DNA from: Crocinitomicaceae bacterium
Lineage (GTDB): Bacteria; Bacteroidota; Bacteroidia; Flavobacteriales_G; Salibacteraceae
NCBI GenBank assembly: GCA_002707155.1
Contig: PAME01000025.1
Span: 1 to 64,000, forward strand
Direction of reading: 5' to 3'
DNA: 64,000 bases
In this document: positions 27,397 through 36,806 of the stretch, piece by piece
Numbering within the stretch: the stretch's first letter is position 1
Layout: every line of letters begins with the position of its first letter
The notes under the pieces: model-generated
Told to the model about the DNA's origin: nothing
What the model saw: only the letters and a program-made list of their open reading frames with translations
The model's database searches: none
Translations under genes and position numbers: made by a program

Positions 27397-28906
27397 TAGT
27401 TACCAACAGAAACTAAAAGAAGTTATCGACTTTGGTCATGAAAAAATTGGCAATAAAACGGTAATTGAACAACTTACTATAGGGAAATCTCAACTCTGGT
27501 TTTATATCCGATTCATGATATTCAACCAAATTCGAGTTTCATCAGTAGCTGCTCCAACCAAAAAACAGAATAAAGGATCTACGTTTACATTAAAAATTAG
27601 GTTTTTACTTATTTTCCTAAAACGTGCAATTAGCGGCGCCTTTGTTTCAATACCTCAAAACAAACATTGGCTAATGGTAAATCCAAATGCCGTTTTACCA
27701 TTACTCGGCATGAATGGAAAAGAAGTGATTTTTGGTGATGGATACATGGAGTACCTTACCAAGAAAGCACTAAAAGATGATCGCTTTATGCTCATTTCAG
27801 AGTTTTACCCCCCTAAGTTTGAAGCGGGTATAACTCATCTGAACATTAGAACCTATGCTCCCTCAAAAAAAGAAATAAAACTAGAATGGACATTGCTAAA
27901 AGCACTATGCACTCCGTCAAATTGGATGAAACTTTATAGATACTCAAATCAATTAGAAAAATCGATTGTTACGATTGAAAAAGGCACCAACATTCCTCTT
28001 TCAAAAAAGATACGTCAATACAAAAAGCTTTTATTATTCAGTTTGTTTAGAGAACTGGCTTTTGAAAAACTAATAGTCGAAAATAAACCAAGTTCAATTT
28101 CGGGAACCAATGAACATGACGTTAAGTTAAAGTCAATGCTCGAGCCTGCAAAACGTTTAGAAGTAAAAACTGTAGGAATACAGCATGGAATTATTCACAA
28201 GCAGCACATTCATTACATATTCTCTAAAGAAGATGCTCAATACAGTCCTTTCCCTCAAATGACTTTAACCTGGGGAGACCAAGCAAAAAGAATATTGCAT
28301 GAAGCTTCTTGCTATCCGATTGATTCCGTTCGTACTGTTGGACAAATTAGAACGGATGTAGTCCCCACATTACTCGAAACAAATCAGAATTTAGATTATA
28401 TATTCTTTGCTGGACAAATGTACCATCAGGTGGATTATGGGTATAGATCTCTTATTTCTAAAGACATTCTTGAATATTCAGCCAATCATCCAACTGAAAA
28501 AATTATTATTAAGCAACATCCTAGACAATCTGATGTAATTGGTTTTTGGAAATCCCTTGAAGAACCAGGAAAGGTTTACAACTATGAAATAGTAAATGAC
28601 GATTTATACAAAATTATTGCAGGTGCTAAGGTTGTAATTACCCACAATAGTACAGCGGGTGGAGAGGCAATTTATTTCAATAAGCCACTTATTCTTGCTG
28701 ATTACTCAAAGGATGATTTAGCAAATTTTATTGCCGAGGGTATTGGGAAACCTGTTTACAATTACGCTGAATTAGAAAAGGCTTTAATTACTGTCAGTAA
28801 TTGGAGTTCAAGCTTACAGCCTATTGTAAATCAGTTTATAGAGGAAAGGGCATATAAAATTGATGGCAAAGTTTGTGAACGTATTATTCGCTCAATTACT
28901 TCCTAA
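27389..28906 (+). CDS. Putative nonulosonate or surface-glycan transferase
   Basis: The 505-residue protein is not confidently assigned to a named family. The C-terminal half resembles GT-B polymer transferases: IQHGIIHKQHIHYIF, TWGDQAKRIL, EKIIIKQHPRQSD and, most telling, VVITHNSTAGGEAIYFNKP. This last is the S/T-x-x-x-E donor loop seen in CDP-glycerol glycerophosphotransferase- and Kdo/capsule-transferase-like proteins, which use CMP/CDP donors. As the last gene of the operon it is the best candidate to transfer the CMP-nonulosonate. The start is TTG 27389, overlapping pseI. Its 3' end overlaps the opposing PhyH gene by 11 bases. Confidence 0.6.
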   Translation: MNNSYQQKLKEVIDFGHEKIGNKTVIEQLTIGKSQLWFYIRFMIFNQIRVSSVAAPTKKQNKGSTFTLKIRFLLIFLKRAISGAFVSIPQNKHWLMVNPNAVLPLLGMNGKEVIFGDGYMEYLTKKALKDDRFMLISEFYPPKFEAGITHLNIRTYAPSKKEIKLEWTLLKALCTPSNWMKLYRYSNQLEKSIVTIEKGTNIPLSKKIRQYKKLLLFSLFRELAFEKLIVENKPSSISGTNEHDVKLKSMLEPAKRLEVKTVGIQHGIIHKQHIHYIFSKEDAQYSPFPQMTLTWGDQAKRILHEASCYPIDSVRTVGQIRTDVVPTLLETNQNLDYIFFAGQMYHQVDYGYRSLISKDILEYSANHPTEKIIIKQHPRQSDVIGFWKSLEEPGKVYNYEIVNDDLYKIIAGAKVVITHNSTAGGEAIYFNKPLILADYSKDDLANFIAEGIGKPVYNYAELEKALITVSNWSSSLQPIVNQFIEERAYKIDGKVCERIIRSITS

Positions 28907-29684
28907 AAGGGCTTACTTCCAAAAATTTATTCTTCAACTTTTCATTTATAAAATAATCTTGGTAGAAATAATTTGTGAGAGCATATCGCTCTCCAGACTT
29001 TAAAGGCCGACCTCTGTGAATGCCCGATGTATCCACTAACAAACAGGTGCCCGCTTTAGCTGTAAATTGCACTTTGGGATATTTCCTATCCTCAGAAATC
29101 AACGCAATTTCCTCTTCTGAAAGTCTATTTTGATTTAACTTAATGCCGTACTTATTTAACTCAAATAATGTACTCTTCTTCTGAGTTCCTTCCAAGTATT
29201 CAAAAGGTCCAGTTTCCTCAGTAACATCTGTTAAGTACACTATGCTTTTAAACTGGTGAATCATATTCGTATCGCGGTGCCACCCACCTCCTGAACCTTT
29301 ATTATCTCCTTTTGAACGGATTCTACCAGCTAGGGTACTCAGCACAGAAGTCTTTGTTTTTAGGTATCGGTTAGAAAGATTATGAAATCTTGAATCTGTA
29401 CTAAACCCTTTGATCTGATCGCTTAATCTTTCGGCAAAGTATACGCGATTATCGGCATCTTCATCATCCTTCCAAATTAGTTGCTGATTCTCAGTAATTA
29501 ATCGGTCAATTTCAGACCTAATCTCGCTGCATTCTTCAGAGCTATAGTAATTCTCCCAAACATAATAACCTTTTGTTCTCATGCTTTCCAGTGCCTCACT
29601 TGGAGCGTCTGCGAGAGGTTCGAAATTTTTTTGATAAAGTACCTCTTGGGTCCTTGCCTTATAGTATTCTAAAACTGATTTCAT
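28896..29684 (-). CDS. Phytanoyl-CoA dioxygenase-family Fe(II)/2-oxoglutarate oxygenase
   Basis: The 262-residue PhyH-type enzyme has a jelly-roll core with iron ligands His136 and Asp138 (WHRD) and His223 (GIHRG). Arg227 or Arg233 is available for 2-oxoglutarate. A hydroxylation or chlorination-like oxidative step on a small molecule is expected. Bacterial members act on many substrates, so phytanoyl-CoA itself is unlikely. Its context, between the nonulosonate operon (tail to tail, 11-base overlap) and a glycosyltransferase on the same strand, suggests tailoring of a sugar or lipid of the surface glycan. This link is inference. Confidence 0.82.
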   Translation of the reverse strand: MKSVLEYYKARTQEVLYQKNFEPLADAPSEALESMRTKGYYVWENYYSSEECSEIRSEIDRLITENQQLIWKDDEDADNRVYFAERLSDQIKGFSTDSRFHNLSNRYLKTKTSVLSTLAGRIRSKGDNKGSGGGWHRDTNMIHQFKSIVYLTDVTEETGPFEYLEGTQKKSTLFELNKYGIKLNQNRLSEEEIALISEDRKYPKVQFTAKAGTCLLVDTSGIHRGRPLKSGERYALTNYFYQDYFINEKLKNKFLEVSPFRK

Positions 29685-29716
29685 CTTTTAACCTTTAAAA
29701 AACAATGGTATTTACT

Positions 29717-31033
29717 TTAACTACCCAACTTGTCTAACAAAGTTACAAGCCTTTTTGTCAAGTTCTCACGATTATACTTTTCAACGGCATGATTCTTATC
29801 AGTCATATTTCGTCGCTCAAAAGCAGCAAGTATTGCCTCCTTAACTGGTATTAAATTCTCCAATTCATATTCAAAGCAATTCCCATTTCCCACTTCTTGA
29901 AATATATCTGCAACATCACCATCTTTATGCCCAAAGGCAATAATTGGTTTGTGCATCGCTAAGTATTCAAACAATTTACCTGGAATGTTACCTTTACCTA
30001 TCTCACTATTGAAAGTAAGTAATAATAAAAGTGATGATTTATTATACCACTCTAAAACTTCTGTATGGGTTATATAGCCATGCATTGTATGCTTTTGGCT
30101 AACTATATCTAACTTATTAAGTTCCTCAATTACTGCCTTATCAACAGTTCCCCCAATATGGATTTCTAGCAAATTTACTAGTTCTTTATTTTCACTGCAG
30201 GCGGCTTCCAAAGCTCTCCAAAAAACTCCTGGATTTCTTAAATGGTTTAATAATCCAAAGTGACTAATTATGAACTTATTATGAGCTTTTGAAGCTTTAG
30301 GGGCAACAGGTATATCGTCGTAGTCGTAACCGTTGGTTATTACTTCAACACTCTTTGCGCCTAGCTCTTTAAACATTTTAGCCCAGTTATAGCTAACCGT
30401 AAGGCAAAAATTTGAGTTTTCAAGGACGGCTTTCTCCAGCACTTCATATTTTTTTCTTGATCGAGCACTAATGTTATAATCGTCAAGCAAGTCAAGCTTT
30501 GACCAAGGATCTCTAAAATCTGCTATCCAAGGTAAGTTAGTTCTTCTCTTTAAAGCTAATCCAATAAGATGCATACTATGTGGAGGTCCTGTACTTACTA
30601 TTACATCAACTGGGTTGTCCTGCAAGTATGTTTCAAGATATTTCACAGACTTTTTGACCCAAAATACCTTGGGGTCTGGAATAAAGACGTTCCCTCTCAC
30701 CCATTTCGAGAAATTTGATATAAAGCTTTTTAAGGTGGATTTTTTAGAATTAGATTCTAATAATCCATTATTGATATTCTTCTTTGCTGAGCCCTTGCCT
30801 AATTTTTTATAAAAACTGTAAGGTTCCCATATTTCTGATTGCAACAGTTCGACCTCCTTTGGAATATCTTGCAAAAGAGTCAAATCTTTTGTGGAAAAAT
30901 CAGGGTTAGACGGGGTATATATTATCGGTTGCCAACCATTTGAAGGAAGATACTTTGAAAACTTCAACCAACGTTGAACACCGCTACCGGCACTTGGTGG
31001 CCAATAATAAGTTATTATTAAAACGCGTTTCAC
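29717..31033 (-). CDS. Family 4 glycosyltransferase
   Basis: This 438-residue GT-B enzyme has the N-terminal KRVLIITYYWPPSAGSGVQR glycine-rich motif typical of GT4 transferases of polysaccharide loci, followed by VSTGPPHSMHL, WIADFRDPWS and TVSYNWAKMF. The C-terminal donor site has ISHFGLL and LLLLTFNSEIGKGNIPGKLF with the conserved E. The start is GTG at 31031-31033, overlapping the stop of the YfhO gene by 4 bases, so the two are co-transcribed. The sugar is unknown. The length suits single-domain transferases acting at the inner membrane face. Confidence 0.88.
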   Translation of the reverse strand: MKRVLIITYYWPPSAGSGVQRWLKFSKYLPSNGWQPIIYTPSNPDFSTKDLTLLQDIPKEVELLQSEIWEPYSFYKKLGKGSAKKNINNGLLESNSKKSTLKSFISNFSKWVRGNVFIPDPKVFWVKKSVKYLETYLQDNPVDVIVSTGPPHSMHLIGLALKRRTNLPWIADFRDPWSKLDLLDDYNISARSRKKYEVLEKAVLENSNFCLTVSYNWAKMFKELGAKSVEVITNGYDYDDIPVAPKASKAHNKFIISHFGLLNHLRNPGVFWRALEAACSENKELVNLLEIHIGGTVDKAVIEELNKLDIVSQKHTMHGYITHTEVLEWYNKSSLLLLLTFNSEIGKGNIPGKLFEYLAMHKPIIAFGHKDGDVADIFQEVGNGNCFEYELENLIPVKEAILAAFERRNMTDKNHAVEKYNRENLTKRLVTLLDKLGS

Positions 31034-33651
31034 GCTTTTTGTTCGGGTAGATTTTTGAGTTGTGAAAACAAAAAACCAAATAATAACAACATCAACAATC
31101 CACTAGATGCTAAGCTAACCATTGAGCTTCTTTTAAAGCTTTCAGGTTCAAATTTGAACACTATTTCTTTAGCACCAGCAGGCACATTTAAACCACGCAA
31201 TATGTAATTGACTTTGGCATGAGGAGTCAGTTTTCCATCGATATATACGTTCCATCCGTTTTCATAAAATATTTCTGAAAATACTGCAAAACCGTCTTTA
31301 TTTGCTTTACATGAATAAATCAATTCATTGTCCTTATAAGATATAAGCTCAATTGCACCATTACCACCAGACTTTATCCCTCCAATTTTATCCGCAAATT
31401 CACTTTGAATAACAGCCTGTTTATCCAGATTCAGTTCTTTTAAGGCCAATATTTCCTCATCAGCACTCTCAACTAGTTTTACCGATTGAACGAACCAAGC
31501 GTTACCATAAGCATAAGGGTTTTCAATTGCGGGCGCGTCTGGGTTGTAAATAATGTATTTCGTATTCATCATATTCAAGTACTTTCTTTCGCTTAAAACC
31601 TGAATAATGTCTTGCCCACCATTTTTTAATGACCCTATTATCGATTGCAATTCTTGATTGAGGTAAAAGTCAATAAAATCTTGATAATTACCCATTTTTA
31701 CAGCAGAATACCCGCCTACACTCTTGTGAAAGAAAGACGTTCTTGATTCATTAAAAGGGTTATTAATTTGAAATACTCTAAAGTTGGTATTTTGATTATA
31801 TACCCTATAGCGCTCATTATTAACAATATAATTTAAATTGGATTTCTGCTTGACTGAGAGACCCTTGCGTTTTTCAGAAACTGATTGTTCTATTATTTGA
31901 CCTAAATCAGGCTTCAATGCTACAGTTCCATTAAGGATTGACTCATCAGCAGTATTTGGCAAATGCTCGTAATAATATGGTTTTAGTTTAACCCAGCGTT
32001 CATATTTACCGCGTTTCTTTTCATTGCTTACATAGCGTTTGTCAATCATCCATAAATCACCAATAATTAATACCGCAAGACTTATTGCTAAAATCTTTAG
32101 TTGCTGCTTCTTTATAAAATACCAACTTATAGCTCCACCTAGCAGAATGATGAAAATTGACCTAAACGCATCCCCGCGAACAACTCCAATTCTATATTCT
32201 TCTATTTGCTCCATCATTTTTGAACCTTGACTTGCATTAGCTCCAGCTAACATTTTGTCAAATTGTTGCATCTCTTGCGGACTAAAAAAGTCAAACAAGG
32301 TTCCCGGTATAAGCCCTATTATTAAGACAACGCCTATAAAACTTCCACCAGCAATAAGTAGTTTCTTTTTAAGGTCTTTGTCTTTTAATAGTTCTGGCTT
32401 CTGATAAAATTTATTAAGCACTAGCATTGCGCTCATAGGCACCATTAACTCGATAATTAACAGCGCCATTGAAGGTGTTCTAAATTTATTGTATAGAGGT
32501 AAATAGTCAACTAATAATTCAGTGAACCACATTGCATTTCTCCCCCATGCTACCAAGAAAAATAAAATTGTTGATATGAGTATTGGCCAACGATAGACTC
32601 CGTCTAAAACAAAAAAGCTAATTAAAAATAAAAACAATAGAAACGCACCAACATACACAGGACCAGAAGTAAAGGGCTGGTCTCCCCAATATGAATTAAT
32701 TTGACGTCCTCGCTCATACTCTGCTGCACCACTAGCTCCTCCTTTAATTTCCGGAACAATTAGAGACCAAGTTTCACTTATTCCATATGACCACTGCGTC
32801 AAATAATCTATATCTAAACCACTCGTTTGGTTTTCATTTTTTTGACCATTAGGAGCAATAGTAAGTTCGCTTTTACCTCGCATAGATTCTTTAGTGTACT
32901 GATAAGTATTCCACAACATATCAGCATTGCAAAGAATTGCAATTACTCCTGCAATAACTATAACCGAAGTGCGCTTTACAAAATCTGGGATTGTTTTATT
33001 TTTAATTGCATCAACTAGAAAATAGCACCCAAATACAATCAACATCATTGCGAAATAATAAGTAACCTGAATGTGATTACTCAATATTTCAAAAGACATG
33101 AATACTGCAAAAATTAACCCACCCTTCATCAATTTACCTCTGTAGGTTAAAATAAAACCAGCTAACGCAGCGGGTAAATAACCTATCGCATGTAACTTCG
33201 AATTATGTCCCGCCTCTATCAAAATCGGGAAGTATGATGATAACATAAATCCAAAAGACCCAAGGATGGCGAGCCACGGCCCAACACCCAGCACCAACAT
33301 TAATATGTAAAAGCAAATTCCCGCAACAAACAACAGGTTATGAGGTCCGTTTATGAATAGCTTATTTATGACAAAACGATCAATATGGTAAAATAGATTA
33401 CTCCCATAAACCACTGAAACCTGATATGCCGGCATACCACCAAACAGGGCATTGGTCCAAAGTGGTTCCTCTTCGTATGTTTCTCTATGATCGTGGGTTG
33501 ATTTTGACATACCCTTAAAAGAGCTTATGTCACCTTGAACTAATGAGTAACCTTCAATAGCTGGACTAAAGTAAATTAGTGGAACTATGTATAAAAGCAG
33601 AACCGCAATTATATGAGGGATCCATGCTTTAAAATCAATTTGCTTTAACAT
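31030..33651 (-). CDS. YfhO-family polytopic membrane protein
   Basis: The 873-residue protein has an N-terminal hydrophobic half with about a dozen membrane segments. A large periplasmic C-terminal domain runs from about residue 545, and one terminal helix (about 845-865) closes it. The first loop contains GDISSFKGMSKSTHDHRE and LWTNALFGGMPAYQ, as in YfhO/GT-C-like proteins of Bacteroidota and Firmicutes. YfhO of Gram-positives takes part in glycosylating lipoteichoic acid with a lipid-phosphate sugar donor. Here transfer of a sugar outside the cytoplasm is plausible. A TAnnTTTG element lies 22 bases upstream. It is coupled to the downstream GT4. Confidence 0.85.
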   Translation of the reverse strand: MLKQIDFKAWIPHIIAVLLLYIVPLIYFSPAIEGYSLVQGDISSFKGMSKSTHDHRETYEEEPLWTNALFGGMPAYQVSVVYGSNLFYHIDRFVINKLFINGPHNLLFVAGICFYILMLVLGVGPWLAILGSFGFMLSSYFPILIEAGHNSKLHAIGYLPAALAGFILTYRGKLMKGGLIFAVFMSFEILSNHIQVTYYFAMMLIVFGCYFLVDAIKNKTIPDFVKRTSVIVIAGVIAILCNADMLWNTYQYTKESMRGKSELTIAPNGQKNENQTSGLDIDYLTQWSYGISETWSLIVPEIKGGASGAAEYERGRQINSYWGDQPFTSGPVYVGAFLLFLFLISFFVLDGVYRWPILISTILFFLVAWGRNAMWFTELLVDYLPLYNKFRTPSMALLIIELMVPMSAMLVLNKFYQKPELLKDKDLKKKLLIAGGSFIGVVLIIGLIPGTLFDFFSPQEMQQFDKMLAGANASQGSKMMEQIEEYRIGVVRGDAFRSIFIILLGGAISWYFIKKQQLKILAISLAVLIIGDLWMIDKRYVSNEKKRGKYERWVKLKPYYYEHLPNTADESILNGTVALKPDLGQIIEQSVSEKRKGLSVKQKSNLNYIVNNERYRVYNQNTNFRVFQINNPFNESRTSFFHKSVGGYSAVKMGNYQDFIDFYLNQELQSIIGSLKNGGQDIIQVLSERKYLNMMNTKYIIYNPDAPAIENPYAYGNAWFVQSVKLVESADEEILALKELNLDKQAVIQSEFADKIGGIKSGGNGAIELISYKDNELIYSCKANKDGFAVFSEIFYENGWNVYIDGKLTPHAKVNYILRGLNVPAGAKEIVFKFEPESFKRSSMVSLASSGLLMLLLFGFLFSQLKNLPEQKA

Positions 33652-33673
33652 GCTTGTTGTTTTTCTGAAGGTA

Positions 33674-33681
33674 CAAACCTA
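33674..33681 (-). promoter_or_regulatory. -7 promoter element of the YfhO gene
   Basis: Minus-strand TAGGTTTG, 22 bases upstream of the ATG and within the 48-base gap after the DUF4834 gene. It would start a transcript separate from carB. No clear -33 TTG. Confidence 0.45.
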
Positions 33682-33699
33682 GAAAAATATATACCTCCA

Positions 33700-33987
33700 C
33701 TATTCTACCTCTTCGAAGTCTACATATTCACCACCTTTTGGTTCAATGTTACCTTTATTCTTTTTTGGTGGCGGCTTCACAAACACATCACCCGACTTTT
33801 GAAAACCAGGGTCTTCTCCCTGATTATTTTGATGCTTCATTTGATCAGCCATTTTATTCTGAACCTTTTTAAAAAAAAATTTTATAGCCCAAGGAAATAT
33901 GACCCGCATAATAATCCGAACCCCGAAATAAATTAGGCCAATAATTAAAAGTGTTCTTACTAATCCCACTATTTCTGCTTTTTCCAC
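33700..33987 (-). CDS. DUF4834-family small membrane protein
   Basis: This 95-residue protein has one hydrophobic helix (about 8-35, GLVRTLLIIGLIYFGVRIIM), followed by FFFKKVQNKMADQM and a Pro/Lys-rich, finally acidic tail ending in GGEYVDFEEVE. This layout is the DUF4834 family, found in Bacteroidota and without known function. The start is GTG at 33985-33987, sharing one base with the carB stop, so it depends on carB for expression. A link to carbamoyl phosphate synthesis is not implied by anything in the protein. Confidence 0.75.
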   Translation of the reverse strand: MEKAEIVGLVRTLLIIGLIYFGVRIIMRVIFPWAIKFFFKKVQNKMADQMKHQNNQGEDPGFQKSGDVFVKPPPKKNKGNIEPKGGEYVDFEEVE

Positions 33988-36806
33988 TAACGACTAAGGT
34001 AAAGATTACGCTCAGAAAAAATCTTTCTGAAATAACTATCTCTCAAATCAGGTATGAAACGTATTGCTTCCCCAGTGGATTTCATTTCTGGACCTAATTC
34101 CTTATTAACATTAGGGAATTTATCAAAACTAAATACTGGAATTTTAATTGCATAACCCTCTTTGTGAGGTTTAAAGTTAAAGTCTTTCACCTTTTTATCA
34201 CCAAGCATAACTTTAGTAGCATAATTCACATAAGGCTCTCTATAAGCTTTAGCAATAAACGGTACCGTTCTACTAGCTCGCGGATTCGCTTCAATCACGT
34301 AAACAATTTCATCCTTAATCGCGAACTGGATATTTATTAAGCCTACTGTATTCAATTCAACTGCTAAAGTATTCGTTATATCTTCAATTTGAGACAACAC
34401 AAAATCGCCCAAATTATAAGGAGGCAGTACCGCAAAAGAATCCCCCGAGTGAATACCAGCAGGCTCTATGTGCTGCATTATTCCTAAAATATGAACATCC
34501 TTACCATCGCAAATCGCATCAGCTTCAGCTTCTATTGCTCCTTCTAAAAAGTGATCCAATAATATCTGATTGTCTGGCATTGCCCGCAGAATATCAACAA
34601 CATGGTGCTCTAAATCCTCATTGTTTATAACGATTTTCATTTTTTGACCCCCCAAGACATAACTAGGCCTAACCAATAATGGGTAACCAAGTTCGTCTGC
34701 TAATTCCAAAGCTTGTTCTGCAGATTCAACTACACCAAATTTTGGATAAGGAATATTTTTCTCTGCCAATAATTTTGAAAACCTACCTCTATCTTCAGCC
34801 AAGTCCAATGCATCAGAAGATGTCCCCATTATTTTTATTCCATAACGGGTAAGTTTCTCAGCTAATTTTAATGCAGTCTGACCTCCCAGCTGAACAATAA
34901 CTCCTTCTGGCTTTTCATGCAAAATAATATCGTAGATATGTTCCCAGAATACTGGCTCAAAATAAAGCTTATCAGCTGTATCAAAATCAGTAGAAACTGT
35001 CTCTGGGTTGCAATTGATCATTACAGTTTCATAACCCGCTTCTTTAGCAGCTAAAACCCCATGCACACAGCTGTAATCAAATTCAATTCCTTGCCCAATT
35101 CGGTTTGGTCCAGAACCTAGGACTACAATCTTTTTCTTATCCGTTACTTTAGATTCATTCTCTAGTTCAAAGGTTGAATAGTAAAATGGAGTTTTAGCAG
35201 GAAACTCCGCCGCACAAGTATCAACCAATTTAAATACACGGTTAATACCTGCATTTGATCGTTTGGTAAATACTTCGCTTTCCAAACATTTAACCAAATG
35301 TGCTATTTGTCTATCAGCATAACCTTTTTGTTTTGCTTCGTATAGCAATGCATCTGGCAACGCATTAATAGTGTACTTTTCAATCTCATTTTCGAGCATA
35401 ATCAATTCTTCGATTTGCTTCAAAAACCAGAAATCTATTTTCGTTCTGTCGTGTATTGTCTTAAAAGGGATACCAATTTTTATTGCGTCGTAAATATGAA
35501 ATAATCGATTCCAACTAGGGTGTTTTAATGAATGTAAAATTTCATCTTGATTAGTGATTCCTTTTCCATCTGCGCCAAGCCCATTTCGCCCTATTTCTAA
35601 TGACTGGCAGGCCTTTTGAAGCGCTTCTTGGAAGCTTCTACCAATACCCATTACCTCTCCAACCGACTTCATTTGAAGTCCTAGTTCTCTGTCTGAACCT
35701 TTGAATTTATCAAAGTTCCAACGTGGAATTTTTACAATCACATAATCTAAAGTCGGCTCAAAAAATGCCGAAGTTGATTTTGTAATTTGATTTTCTAGCT
35801 CATCCAAATGATATCCAATAGCCAATTTAGCGGCAATTTTTGCAATGGGATATCCAGTTGCCTTTGAAGCTAAAGCTGATGACCTAGATACTCTAGGGTT
35901 AATTTCAATGGCAATAATATCTTCATTTTCATCAGGGCTCACGGAAAACTGAACATTACAGCCTCCAGCAAAATCGCCAATTGCACGCATCATTTTGATA
36001 GCCATGTCTCGCATTTTTTGATAGGTTTTATCAGAAAGGGTGAGAGCTGGTGCAACTGTAATGCTATCGCCAGTATGAATGCCCATTGGATCGAAATTCT
36101 CAATAGAGCAAATGATGATTACATTATCATTTTTATCTCGAAGCAGCTCTAATTCAAATTCTTTCCAACCCAATAGAGCTTTGTCAATCATCACCTCGTG
36201 AATTGGTGATTTGTGCAATCCTGAATCTAAAAGGCCTTCGTATTTATCAGCATCCCAAACAAAAGAAGCTCCAGAGCCTCCCAATGTAAAGGATGGCCTA
36301 ATGCATAGGGGAAAGCCGAATTCCTGTGCTATTTCTTTTCCTTCAAGAAAAGATTTTGCAATTTTTTGAGGAGCCATTGGAATACCTATTTTATCCATTA
36401 GCACTCTAAATTTTTGTCGATCTTCAGTTATATTTATTGCGTCAATATCCACCCCAACAATACTCACTCCATGTTCTTCCCAGATACCCATTTCATCGCA
36501 CTCGATAGCTAAGTTTAGAGCCGTTTGCCCACCCATAGTTGGTAATACTGCATCGATATCTGGATGTTTTTTTAATATGAATTCTATGCTTTCTGGATCC
36601 AAAGAGCGTAAATAGACATTGTCAGCTGTTACCGGATCAGTCATAATAGTAGCCGGATTGGAATTTATTAAGGTAACAGTAATTCCTTCTTCACGCAATG
36701 ATCGTGAGGCCTGGGAGCCGGCATAATCGAATTCACATGCTTGGCCAATTACTATTGGACCACTTCCGATAATCAAAATATGCTTGATACTTTTATCTCT
36801 TGGCAT
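33987..36806 (-). CDS. carB: Carbamoyl-phosphate synthase large subunit
   Basis: The 939-residue enzyme forms carbamoyl phosphate from bicarbonate, ATP and ammonia delivered by CarA, feeding pyrimidine and arginine synthesis. Two homologous ATP-grasp halves are evident. The first begins HILIIGSGPIVIGQACEFDY, with LGGSGASFVWD and IEINPRVSRSSALASKATG. The second begins IVVLGSGPNRIGQGIEFDYS, with VIEANPRASRTVPFIAK. It ends soon after the second ATP-grasp unit, about 130 residues short of the usual 1070. The MGS-like allosteric C-terminal domain that binds UMP or ornithine in E. coli CarB therefore appears to be missing. carA is not adjacent. Confidence 0.93.
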   Translation of the reverse strand: MPRDKSIKHILIIGSGPIVIGQACEFDYAGSQASRSLREEGITVTLINSNPATIMTDPVTADNVYLRSLDPESIEFILKKHPDIDAVLPTMGGQTALNLAIECDEMGIWEEHGVSIVGVDIDAINITEDRQKFRVLMDKIGIPMAPQKIAKSFLEGKEIAQEFGFPLCIRPSFTLGGSGASFVWDADKYEGLLDSGLHKSPIHEVMIDKALLGWKEFELELLRDKNDNVIIICSIENFDPMGIHTGDSITVAPALTLSDKTYQKMRDMAIKMMRAIGDFAGGCNVQFSVSPDENEDIIAIEINPRVSRSSALASKATGYPIAKIAAKLAIGYHLDELENQITKSTSAFFEPTLDYVIVKIPRWNFDKFKGSDRELGLQMKSVGEVMGIGRSFQEALQKACQSLEIGRNGLGADGKGITNQDEILHSLKHPSWNRLFHIYDAIKIGIPFKTIHDRTKIDFWFLKQIEELIMLENEIEKYTINALPDALLYEAKQKGYADRQIAHLVKCLESEVFTKRSNAGINRVFKLVDTCAAEFPAKTPFYYSTFELENESKVTDKKKIVVLGSGPNRIGQGIEFDYSCVHGVLAAKEAGYETVMINCNPETVSTDFDTADKLYFEPVFWEHIYDIILHEKPEGVIVQLGGQTALKLAEKLTRYGIKIMGTSSDALDLAEDRGRFSKLLAEKNIPYPKFGVVESAEQALELADELGYPLLVRPSYVLGGQKMKIVINNEDLEHHVVDILRAMPDNQILLDHFLEGAIEAEADAICDGKDVHILGIMQHIEPAGIHSGDSFAVLPPYNLGDFVLSQIEDITNTLAVELNTVGLINIQFAIKDEIVYVIEANPRASRTVPFIAKAYREPYVNYATKVMLGDKKVKDFNFKPHKEGYAIKIPVFSFDKFPNVNKELGPEMKSTGEAIRFIPDLRDSYFRKIFSERNLYLSR

